From JAGLTZ01 sp964637695 (GTDB taxonomy: Bacteria > Blakebacterota > Blakebacteria > Blakebacterales > Blakebacteraceae): DNA of 32,295 nucleotides. Under the pieces are notes generated by a model. That model was given only the letters and a program-made list of their open reading frames with translations, was not told where the DNA came from and did no database searches. Every line of letters starts with the position of its first letter. The first letter of the stretch is position 1. The translations under genes and the position numbers were made by a program. The stretch is taken from the NCBI GenBank assembly GCA_964637695.1, contig CAZWVF010000030.1:1-32295 (forward strand), read 5' to 3'. Positions 25,869-32,295 of the stretch are shown piece by piece.

Positions 25869-27950
25869 ATGCGTCGTTCCTGGTTTGTTTCCGTTCTGAT
25901 TGCCGTTCTCGTAATCACCTGTACAGCCTCAGCCCAGACCGAATTCGAGCACATGCCCGGATACGACAAATACGCAGCGATGGTTGAAGCGAGTCGGGGG
26001 GAAGGCATCGTCACCGGAGGTATAATATCCAGACCGCTCTGGAGTGAGGATGGCACGTTCCTCTATTTCCTTAAGGGTGAGAGACACTTCAAGGTCAACC
26101 TCCGCGATCTCACGATGGAGGAAATATCCCCGGAGGCAAGTCCGATAGGCGAACAGCCACCGCGTCGCGGAAGAGGCAGGACGGCCGGCCGCGCTCGACA
26201 GCTCACCGACGAACCCTCACCTGATGGCAAGTGGACTTCCTATTACCGCGATTTCAACGTCGTGCTGGTGAATAACGAATCGGGTGAAGAGATCCAGGTA
26301 ACCAGTCTGGGCACCGAACGGTTCCGCTACGGTACTGCCTGCTGGGTCTATGGTGAGGAACTGGGCCAGGGCGATGCCATGTGGTGGTCATCCGATTCGA
26401 AGAAGCTTGCTTTCTATGAGATCGATGAACGTCAGTGCAAAGTCTTTTACCTGACCGAGGATCTCACCGAAACCTACCCGACACTGAATACTGAAAAGTA
26501 CCCGAAGTCGGGAGACGACAACCCGATCGCCGGGCTCCTGATCTACAATCTGGAGAGCGGTACTACTACGCGAGTGAACGTCGGCGGTGATATCGAGCAG
26601 TACGTTTACAACATCCGCTGGTCGCCCGATGGATCCGAACTGCTCTTTCACCGGACCAATCGCCACCAGAACCGCCTGGAGGTAATGGCCGCCGATCCCG
26701 AGACAGGAGCTTCAAGGCTTGTGGTAGGTGAGACACAGGAAACGTGGCAGAAAAACCGGCCGACGATGAGGTTCCTGGAGGATGGTCAGCGATTCATCTG
26801 GGAGACCGAGAGAACAGGCTGGCGACATTACGAACTGCGCCACCTGGATGGTGCTCTGATCAACACCCTCTCCAGGGTGGAGGAATACCCGAGTGAGAGC
26901 ATTGTCCGGGTGGATGAGGAGGCAGGATTATTCTACTACCTCGCAAGAAGCAGTGAACATCCCCTCAATAACCAGCTGCATCGCGTCAAGATGAACGGCC
27001 GGAACGACACACGCCTGACAAGCCGTGAGTTGAACCACTCCGGCATCAGCATCTCGCCCGACCACAAATGGTTCATCGCCCGGTTCGAGTCGATCGACAC
27101 ACCACCGGCGACTGCCCTGTACGATTCCAGGGGCCGAGAGGTGCTGATGCTGGGCGAAAGCGACATGACCATGTTCGAGCAGATGGGTCTCTCACTGCCG
27201 GAACCGTGGTCCTTCACCGCCGAGGATAGTGTGACCACCCTATACGGGATCCTTAACAAGCCGGCCAACTTCGATCCCACCCGCAAGTACCCGCTCCTTC
27301 TCAGCATCTATGGCGGTCCCGGTTCCCGCGGGATCTCCAATACATTCCGGGCCGTCGATCCCCTCTGTGAGTTCGGTTTCATTGTTGTTCGTCAGGATTA
27401 TCGCGGGTCCTCAGGACGCGGAAAGAAGTTCCTGGGTGAAGGGTACATGAAGCTGGGAATCGTTGATATCAAGGACCATGCCGACGGGATCCGTTACATC
27501 GGCCAGCGAGACTACATAGACGAAAACCGTGTCGGTATCTTCGGTCACTCCTACGGTGGCTACATGTCTGCACTGGCTCTTGTGAAATTCCCCGATGTAT
27601 TCCATGTCGGAGTGGCCGGTGCACCTGTGACAGACTGGAAAAACTACGACACCATCTACACCGAAAGGTACATGCGTACTCCGCAGGAGAATCCCGACGG
27701 TTATCGTGATGGATCGTGCCTCACCTATGCCGGACAACTGGAAGGGAAGCTGCTGCTGCTTCATGGTCTGATCGACGACAACGTCCACCCGCAGAACACG
27801 TGGCAGCTGGTTCAGGAATTCCAGAGTGCAGACAAGAGTTTTGATTTAATGATCTACCCTCAGAGCCGTCATGGCCTGATCCGTTCGGCCACTGCATTGA
27901 GGTACGAATATCTGATCAAACACTTGAAGCCGGAGCCGATAAACCCGTAG
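25869..27950 (+). CDS. Secreted S9 prolyl oligopeptidase / DPP-IV-like peptidase
   Basis: A 693-residue exported serine peptidase. A signal peptide (residues 1-22) ends ASAQ. An N-terminal DPP-IV-type beta-propeller spans about 30-445; WSEDGTFLYFLKG, LTDEPSPDGKWTSYYRDFNV and IRWSPDGSELLFHR are blade motifs. The alpha/beta-hydrolase domain spans about 450-693. Its triad is Ser561 in GHSYGGYMS, Asp636/637 in GLIDDNVHP and His668 in YPQSRHGL. The S-D-H spacing matches DPP-IV. CWVYGEELGQGDAMWWSSDSKKLAFYEID carries the paired glutamate region (YGEE) that in DPP-IV grips the free N-terminus, so dipeptidyl-peptidase activity is likely. A GGGGAG stretch precedes the ATG. It is monocistronic. Confidence 0.94.
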   Translation: MRRSWFVSVLIAVLVITCTASAQTEFEHMPGYDKYAAMVEASRGEGIVTGGIISRPLWSEDGTFLYFLKGERHFKVNLRDLTMEEISPEASPIGEQPPRRGRGRTAGRARQLTDEPSPDGKWTSYYRDFNVVLVNNESGEEIQVTSLGTERFRYGTACWVYGEELGQGDAMWWSSDSKKLAFYEIDERQCKVFYLTEDLTETYPTLNTEKYPKSGDDNPIAGLLIYNLESGTTTRVNVGGDIEQYVYNIRWSPDGSELLFHRTNRHQNRLEVMAADPETGASRLVVGETQETWQKNRPTMRFLEDGQRFIWETERTGWRHYELRHLDGALINTLSRVEEYPSESIVRVDEEAGLFYYLARSSEHPLNNQLHRVKMNGRNDTRLTSRELNHSGISISPDHKWFIARFESIDTPPATALYDSRGREVLMLGESDMTMFEQMGLSLPEPWSFTAEDSVTTLYGILNKPANFDPTRKYPLLLSIYGGPGSRGISNTFRAVDPLCEFGFIVVRQDYRGSSGRGKKFLGEGYMKLGIVDIKDHADGIRYIGQRDYIDENRVGIFGHSYGGYMSALALVKFPDVFHVGVAGAPVTDWKNYDTIYTERYMRTPQENPDGYRDGSCLTYAGQLEGKLLLLHGLIDDNVHPQNTWQLVQEFQSADKSFDLMIYPQSRHGLIRSATALRYEYLIKHLKPEPINP

Positions 27951-27969
27951 TCTGTTCGAAGTATTTACC

Positions 27970-28013
27970 TTTTCAGCCCGCGATCAGATATCGAAGAATC
28001 ACGGGCTGGAAAA
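27970..28013. repeat. Inverted repeat downstream of the S9 peptidase gene
   Basis: TTTTCAGCCCG at 27970-27980 pairs with CGGGCTGGAAAA at 28002-28013, an 11-bp stem with one bulged G and a 21-nt loop. It starts 20 bp after the stop codon. The T/A tracts lie in the stem base, not after it, so it may act as a terminator, but it is atypical. Confidence 0.4.
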
Positions 28014-28179
28014 TACTACAACGATTGGCACAATCTATTGAGCAGCAAGGCCCTTAGTCTGCCCTATCTATCTATGCACTCACCACTGCGGATAAGTGTC
28101 AATCGTTACAAAAACCCGCTTTCAGAAGCACAATCCATTGTGATATTTCATGCCTGCGGTCTGGTCCAATATTTCACTT

Positions 28180-28202
28180 AAGTTGTTTCTCTGAAACGAC
28201 TT
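28180..28202. promoter_or_regulatory. Imperfect palindrome upstream of the sigma-54-like promoter
   Basis: AAGTTGTTTC, TCT, GAAACGACTT: 10-bp arms with a single mismatch. It is centred about 31 bp upstream of the -24 element. It could bind a repressor, or an enhancer-binding protein at an unusually short distance. Confidence 0.4.
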
Positions 28203-28221
28203 ATGTGCTCATTCCATTTTC

Positions 28222-28236
28222 TGGCACGATACATGC
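28222..28236 (+). promoter_or_regulatory. Candidate sigma-54 (-24/-12) promoter
   Basis: TGGCACGATACATGC matches the consensus TGGCACG-N4-TTGC at every position except A for the first T of the -12 box. The GG and GC dinucleotides are separated by the obligatory 10 bp. It lies 74 bp before the radical SAM start, in a non-coding region and in the correct orientation. The sequence match is strong; function is inferred. Confidence 0.6.
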
Positions 28237-28309
28237 GTTACATTTTAGTGATAGTGGATAGCGGTACTTGAACAGCCGGATATCATCTACAGCCGGGAGG
28301 CGACCTGTA

Positions 28310-29707
28310 ATGAAGGTTCTCCTGATCGATCCTGCTCAACGTAATGGTGTAGCAGAGGTCTATGAGAACCTGGGTATCGCCAGCCTGGCCGCCTGCAGCC
28401 GGGAGGCAGGTTTTGAAACAGATACAATCCTGACCCATGTCGAAGGCTGGTCGCACCGGAAGCTTGGCAGGGAGATACTGGCGAGACAGCCCGACGTCCT
28501 GGGAGTCAGCCTGCTCTCATTCAGAGCACGGCAAACTCTGGAGATGCTGACCAGACTCAGATCGGAAGGGCTGCAGAGCAGGATTGTTCTGGGCGGTCAT
28601 TTCCCGACATTCAATGACAGGATACTGCTCGAAGAGTGGCCCTCCATAGATGTTATCGTCTGTGGGGAAGGGGACCTGACTCTGGTTGATCTGCTGCAGA
28701 CCTGGGAGCAGGGTGGTGGACTTGATGATGTAGCGGGGATCTCATACAGAAATGATGGAACGGTTGTACAAAATCAGGAACGTCCGTTAATCGAAGATCT
28801 CGATTCCCTGCCATGGCCGGTCAGGGACCATACAGAGCGGATCGTCGGCATGGGTGGAGCTCTGAATCTGAACCGTTCACGTGGCTGTTACGGAAACTGC
28901 TCTTTCTGTTCGATCTCCTCATTCTATCGCACCCAGGCCGGTGCTGCATGGAGGCAGCGCTCTGTTGTAAACGTCCTGGCAGAGATGGCATACCTGGCTG
29001 ACCGCTTTCCGGGGAGCATTCTGAAGTTCCACGATGACCAGTTCATAGGGCCCGGGAAGAGGGGTTGGGAAGATGCCATGTCATTCGCCCAAACCCTGAA
29101 AGAAAGCAACATTGAAGTTCGCTTCAGCATTTTTGCCCGGTCCGACACAATTGAGCCGGAACTCTTCCGGATCCTGAAAGCGGCAGGACTTAAATCTGTT
29201 TTTGTCGGCGTCGAATCAGGGAGCCAGAGAGAACTCGATCTTTTCAATAAACGAACAACGATTACCCAGAATCTGAACGCGCTTCAGATCCTCAACAATC
29301 TCGATATCCATTTCCTGGTGGGTCTGATCCTCTTTGATCCATATACCGAAATGGAAGATGTGAAGGCCAATTTCAGATTCCTTCACGAAACTCAGCCATT
29401 GTGGAGCTCGAAGGGCAATATCCTCTCAGTTGAAAATCGTGTTGAAGTGTACAAGGGCACTCCGTTTTACGACCGGTTGGATACGGAAGGTCGACTGGAG
29501 GGGGACTATTTCAATTGTACGTACACAATCCAGGATCTGAGGGTCAGGTTCATCAGTCAGGTTTCACAGCTTTTCATCAAGTCACTCCTGCCCGCTTTCA
29601 GCATCATCAGAATGCTGCCGGCCCATCTGAAGCTGGCTGGACATCGCATATCCTCAAAGTTCAGGAAGTTAATCCTGACTGACGCAGGTATGTCCGGGAT
29701 GACATGA
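28310..29707 (+). CDS. B12-binding-domain radical SAM protein, second copy type
   Basis: A 465-residue protein with an N-terminal B12-binding-like Rossmann domain: MKVLLIDPAQRNGVAEVYENLGIASLAA, LGVSLLSFRARQTLEML and IVLGGHFPTFNDRILLEE. There is no DxHxxG. The radical SAM core starts with SRGCYGNCSFC, giving Cys193, Cys197 and Cys200. FHDDQFIGPGKRGWED, GLKSVFVGVESGSQRELDLF and FLVGLILFDPYTEMEDV follow the BchE/elongator-like core. It shares architecture, but only low-level identity by eye, with the gene at 8740. The ATG at 28310 has GGGAGG 9 nt upstream, better than an in-frame TTG at 28268. A 33-codon peptide gene follows after 68 bp, which suggests a peptide or small-metabolite tailoring role. 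The substrate is unproven. Confidence 0.9.
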   Translation: MKVLLIDPAQRNGVAEVYENLGIASLAACSREAGFETDTILTHVEGWSHRKLGREILARQPDVLGVSLLSFRARQTLEMLTRLRSEGLQSRIVLGGHFPTFNDRILLEEWPSIDVIVCGEGDLTLVDLLQTWEQGGGLDDVAGISYRNDGTVVQNQERPLIEDLDSLPWPVRDHTERIVGMGGALNLNRSRGCYGNCSFCSISSFYRTQAGAAWRQRSVVNVLAEMAYLADRFPGSILKFHDDQFIGPGKRGWEDAMSFAQTLKESNIEVRFSIFARSDTIEPELFRILKAAGLKSVFVGVESGSQRELDLFNKRTTITQNLNALQILNNLDIHFLVGLILFDPYTEMEDVKANFRFLHETQPLWSSKGNILSVENRVEVYKGTPFYDRLDTEGRLEGDYFNCTYTIQDLRVRFISQVSQLFIKSLLPAFSIIRMLPAHLKLAGHRISSKFRKLILTDAGMSGMT

Positions 29708-29775
29708 TGAAAGGGAAACAGGATTTCGATTTAATCCATGATTGCTAACTGAATGTTAATCAGAAAGGAGACAGC

Positions 29776-29877
29776 ATGCGTCGTTTGATAGCTCGAATCA
29801 TCGGTTCCTCGATGTTCGTTCTGACAGTACTGATGAACATCGGAGCAGGCTCGCGGATTACACCAAGCTGGCACTAA
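29776..29877 (+). CDS. 33-residue signal-peptide-like mini-peptide (candidate precursor)
   Basis: A short frame preceded by AAAGGAG, 5 nt before the ATG. It encodes a basic N-terminus (MRRLIAR), a hydrophobic core (residues 8-23, including MFVLTVLMNIG) and a small-residue stretch GAGS. It ends with a polar, aromatic tail, SRITPSWH, before TAA. This is the plan of a cleavable signal sequence releasing an 8-10 residue peptide, or of a single-TM micropeptide. It sits between a radical SAM gene and an oligopeptide-binding lipoprotein gene, with no other gene in between. There is no Cys; Ser, Thr, Trp and His are possible modification sites. I recognise no homologous family. The strong ribosome binding site and the position are the evidence that it is real. 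Confidence 0.6.
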   Translation: MRRLIARIIGSSMFVLTVLMNIGAGSRITPSWH

Positions 29878-29915
29878 AGAGACATTTCTCTCCTTTGCTG
29901 TATTAGTGGGCATTG

Positions 29916-29972
29916 AGGAGGAATCAGAGCGTGCCCCCGCACCCTTTAACATTATCCGGTTGCGGGGGCACG
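29916..29972 (+). promoter_or_regulatory. Strong GC hairpin with upstream Shine-Dalgarno sequence
   Basis: CGTGCCCCCGCA at 29930-29941 and TGCGGGGGCACG at 29961-29972 form a perfect 12-bp stem with a 19-nt loop. AGGAGGAA at 29916-29923, a near-ideal ribosome binding site, stands 7 nt before a GTG at 29931 inside the stem. No T-run follows. The hairpin could protect the mRNA 3' end of the mini-peptide, attenuate the downstream gene, or regulate a leader reading frame that starts at the GTG and overlaps the next gene in another frame. Confidence 0.55.
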
Positions 29973-30015
29973 AGCAGTTCTGGCCAGATGCGGTCCGGTT
30001 CCTTATACTCATGCA

Positions 30016-31572
30016 ATGCTCACCTCAAGACGAATCAGATCTGCCTTCATATTTCTCCCCTTCCTCATCGGGATCACCAACGCATGCGGAGATCCGCCGA
30101 AGACCCTGCGTGTCGCAATCCCTTATTGGGAAGAAACAATCAATCCATTAAAAACAGATAATCTCAGTTCTCGTCAAATTGCTTCCTGCATCTATGAATC
30201 TCTGCTGCAAATCGATGATGGGGGGGATGTCGTGCCCGCACTTGCCAGGAGGTGGGGATGGGATTCCACACGGACGATTCTGACACTTACTCTTCGTGCA
30301 GACGTTCAGTTCCACGATGGGACACGATTTAATGCGCATACGGCTGTGAAGAGTCTGAATCTGGCAGCAGAGTATCCGGAGAATGCCGACCGGCCTCCAT
30401 ATTCTTCAATACCTTACATACTCGATCAGCAAACATCGGTGCAGGCTGTGGATGATACGACTCTCGTCATCAATCTGAGTGTTCCGCATGAATCGATATT
30501 GCGTACACTTGCCACCTCTGTTTTAACACCGATGCTGGGGAGAGACCTGATCGAGGTATCAGACAAGAGCTTTTATCCAGGTACAGGACCATTTAAACTC
30601 GCTCACTTCGATCTGGACAAAGGTCGAATAATACTCAACAGGTTTGAGCAGTATTGGGATACTCCTCCTCAATCACAACGCATAAGATTCACAGCCATCG
30701 AAAACTCAGCGGATGCCCTGAAATTATTGAGAGAGGGGAAAGCAGATCTCAGCCTTGCCATTTCTGTTTCGGAAGTCAGTGAAGTTAATTCAAGTGAATC
30801 GATGGCCCTGGTTACCGGTCCACCGGTGAATTTCTTCGTGATAGGGATGAATAACCAGCGCCCTCCTTTTAATATCCCCGCAGCCAGAATGGCTCTGGCA
30901 TTGTGTGTCGATCGCGACAGACTCGTAGAAGAATACTATAGAGGTGCAGCCGAATCTGTGGCTGGCTATGTACTTGAAGGTCTTCTGCCCGAAGTCGAAT
31001 CTCCTCACGCTCCCGATTACGATCCCGAGGCCGCGAGAGAATTAATCGAATCGTCCATCCCGGCTCAGGATCGAACGATTGAAATGATTTTCCCACCTGT
31101 CTATGCACCCGGGAAAAAGCATTGGCTGTTTGAAAATCTTAAGCAGATTCTATCGCCTCTCGGCCTCAGGCTCGAACCGCAATACACAACAGAGATAGAT
31201 GAATATATTTCACTGGTGAACAGGAGAGAATGGGATATTTCCCTGGATGGGATGGTTACTGATAATCGTGATTTATTCGAATTCCTCTATATGCTTTACG
31301 GTCATTCTTCACAAGCTGGAGGTTTGGGATTATTCGGTCTGGAATCGGAAGAACTGTCAGATGCATTGGAAATCGCAAGGAGCTCGACAGATCCCGGTGA
31401 AAGGGTGAATTATTACCGCCGGGTCCTGGAAATAATTGCAGGGGAAGTTCCCTGTGTTCCTTTATGGAGTAGAGCCCAGTTCCTTGTCAGATCATCTGAA
31501 GTTGAACCATTCGAGCTTGGCATGAATTTCGGCAGAATCTTTTCAATCGTAAAAAAGAAGGAGTGGCAGTGA
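30016..31572 (+). CDS. Oligopeptide/nickel-type ABC solute-binding lipoprotein (SBP family 5)
   Basis: A 518-residue periplasmic binding protein. A signal segment (residues 9-22) is followed by TNAC, a plausible lipobox with Cys24. Family-5 features are LRVAIPYWEETINPLKTDNLSSRQIASCIYESLL at the domain start, PALARRWGWDSTRTILTLTLRADVQFHDGTRFNA (the DppA/OppA WxFxLRxGVxFHDG region), LAHFDLDKGRIILNRFEQYWD, and AARMALALCVDRDRLVEEYYRGAAE. These proteins bind peptides, nickel or sugars for an ABC importer. No permease or ATPase gene accompanies it. The stop overlaps a HAMP sensor start (GTGA), so a ligand-presenting receptor role is plausible. The ATG lacks a clear ribosome binding site. Confidence 0.9.
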   Translation: MLTSRRIRSAFIFLPFLIGITNACGDPPKTLRVAIPYWEETINPLKTDNLSSRQIASCIYESLLQIDDGGDVVPALARRWGWDSTRTILTLTLRADVQFHDGTRFNAHTAVKSLNLAAEYPENADRPPYSSIPYILDQQTSVQAVDDTTLVINLSVPHESILRTLATSVLTPMLGRDLIEVSDKSFYPGTGPFKLAHFDLDKGRIILNRFEQYWDTPPQSQRIRFTAIENSADALKLLREGKADLSLAISVSEVSEVNSSESMALVTGPPVNFFVIGMNNQRPPFNIPAARMALALCVDRDRLVEEYYRGAAESVAGYVLEGLLPEVESPHAPDYDPEAARELIESSIPAQDRTIEMIFPPVYAPGKKHWLFENLKQILSPLGLRLEPQYTTEIDEYISLVNRREWDISLDGMVTDNRDLFEFLYMLYGHSSQAGGLGLFGLESEELSDALEIARSSTDPGERVNYYRRVLEIIAGEVPCVPLWSRAQFLVRSSEVEPFELGMNFGRIFSIVKKKEWQ

Positions 31573-32295
31573 TTGATCTCAGTTTAAAGGGTTCGATCTC
31601 CTCCTTGATCACCAAAACAACATTGCGAAGGAAACTGCTTTTTTACCTCTCCCTCCTCGTTTTTGTTCTCATGATCGGAACGCTGGCGGTTCTAAGCCGG
31701 GCACAGCTCAGGGCGCTCACAAATGAAGTTGATCTTAAAGTGAATGGGATCGCTCAGCTTCTGGCAGTCAGACTTGAATCTCAAATCGTCAGAAGTGACC
31801 TGGCTCCGATAATCCGCCTGGCCCGGGAAGTGGAAAGAACAAGAGACGTTATCTACGTTGCTGTAATAGATACGGCCAGGAGAGTCGTTACTGAATCAAG
31901 TACTGGATTTCTGGAGGAGGTTATCCGGAAGGCAGAACTCAATCAGGCACTGCAGTCAGGAAGTTCCTACACCGTCAGGACCGCCGGCAGTGATGGCAGT
32001 GAAGTCCTGACAAGGATTGCTCCGATAGTCAGGTTCGATGTTGTCGAAGGGGCTGTGTTGGTTGGATTCAGTCGCGAGCACGTACTTAGAGAGGTAACCT
32101 CGTTGAGACGCACTGTTCTGGGTTTGGGTATAGCTGGTTTGCTGGTTGGAATATTGATGGCTTTCGTGCTTGCCCGCGGGGTAACAGGTCCGATCGAAAG
32201 ACTGAAGGACGCTGCGGTCAGGGTGGGGGCAGGGGAGTTCGGCAGTACTGTCGATGTGGAAACCGATGATGAAATCGGGGCTCTGGCCGAGACCT
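31569..32295 (+). CDS. Two-TM HAMP-domain sensor (partial, runs off the window)
   Basis: The open frame starts with GTG overlapping the stop of the binding-protein gene (GTGA) and has no stop before the window ends; 242 codons are visible. There is a cytoplasmic N-terminus, TM1 at about residues 23-43, an extracytoplasmic sensor domain of ~140 residues (VIYVAVIDTARRVVTES, YTVRTAGSDGSEVLTRIAPI, a dCACHE/PAS-like pattern), and TM2 at about 183-203. A HAMP domain follows (ARGVTGPIERLKDAAVRVGAGEFGSTVDVETDDEIGALAET). The output domain (histidine kinase, diguanylate cyclase, adenylate cyclase or chemoreceptor) lies outside. Coupling to a periplasmic binding protein suggests it senses the binding protein or its ligand. 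Confidence 0.88.
   Translation, partial: MIDLSLKGSISSLITKTTLRRKLLFYLSLLVFVLMIGTLAVLSRAQLRALTNEVDLKVNGIAQLLAVRLESQIVRSDLAPIIRLAREVERTRDVIYVAVIDTARRVVTESSTGFLEEVIRKAELNQALQSGSSYTVRTAGSDGSEVLTRIAPIVRFDVVEGAVLVGFSREHVLREVTSLRRTVLGLGIAGLLVGILMAFVLARGVTGPIERLKDAAVRVGAGEFGSTVDVETDDEIGALAET

Larger units (their letters stand above)
27951..28309. other. 359-bp non-coding region before the radical SAM gene
   Basis: There is no credible gene: a 36-codon frame from 28075 has no ribosome binding site. The region holds an inverted repeat near 27970, a palindrome at 28180 and a sigma-54-like promoter at 28222, each listed separately. AAAA/TTTT-rich stretches and lower GC set it apart from flanking coding DNA. 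Confidence 0.6.

Noticed and set aside
28075..28185. 36-codon frame in the gap before the second radical SAM gene
   Set aside because: No ribosome binding site; it overlaps the operator-like palindrome; composition is not signal-like. Unlike the ORF at 29776 it has no supporting feature.
29906..30161. Two ~80-codon frames overlapping the start of the binding-protein gene
   Set aside because: They run through the hairpin and out of frame into a gene with a clear lipoprotein signal. One has a good Shine-Dalgarno at 29916, so only a leader-peptide role is kept open in the hairpin finding.
1..32295. CRISPR arrays, tRNA/rRNA genes, prophage or intact insertion sequence
   Set aside because: No regularly spaced repeats of CRISPR size, no cloverleaf or rRNA-like stretch, and no transposase or integrase motif seen on reading both strands.

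Overview
The window is about 32.3 kb of chromosomal DNA at roughly 50-55% GC. It comes from a Gram-negative bacterium: there is a TolC-type outer-membrane channel, lipoprotein signals and periplasmic proteins. The gene mix (RND efflux, a decayed MacB/FtsX-like permease, secreted S9 and M28 peptidases, B12-type radical SAM enzymes, a DMSO-reductase-family molybdoenzyme) would fit an uncultured lineage of the FCB/Gemmatimonadota/Acidobacteriota kind. That placement is an inference; no rRNA or other phylogenetic marker is present. I see no tRNA, rRNA, CRISPR array, phage or intact transposase.

Layout. 1-277: a ~181-bp fold-back element with 17-bp perfect terminal inverted repeats. 278-2279: acyl-CoA dehydrogenase and enoyl-CoA hydratase (beta-oxidation). 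2280-2526: non-coding, with tandem 11-bp repeats. 2527-8624: a tripartite RND efflux operon (TolC, adaptor, permease). 8740-10167: a B12-binding/radical SAM protein, abutting a convergent glycosyltransferase and NodB-type deacetylase (10168-11944). 12030-16065: mobA followed by a three-subunit molybdoenzyme (catalytic, four-cluster ferredoxin, membrane anchor) with ATGA overlaps. 16110-18727: an APC amino-acid permease and a convergent ANKH-like transporter overlapping by 61 bp. 19004-22121: an unrecognised membrane protein and a lipoprotein of the endonuclease/exonuclease/phosphatase fold. 22190-24307: a secreted M28-type aminopeptidase. 24542-25658: a broken FtsX/MacB-like permease. 25869-27950: a secreted S9/DPP-IV-like peptidase.

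27951 to the end is the most unusual part. A sigma-54-type -24/-12 promoter, preceded by an imperfect palindrome, stands before a second B12-binding/radical SAM gene. Next comes a 33-codon ORF with a strong ribosome binding site, encoding a signal-peptide-like hydrophobic peptide with a short polar tail ending in SRITPSWH. A perfect 12-bp GC-rich hairpin follows, then an oligopeptide-type solute-binding lipoprotein, and, overlapping it by GTGA, a two-TM HAMP sensor that runs off the window. A modified or secreted mini-peptide detected by a binding protein and a HAMP sensor is a coherent but unproven reading, and is my main candidate for an undescribed system.
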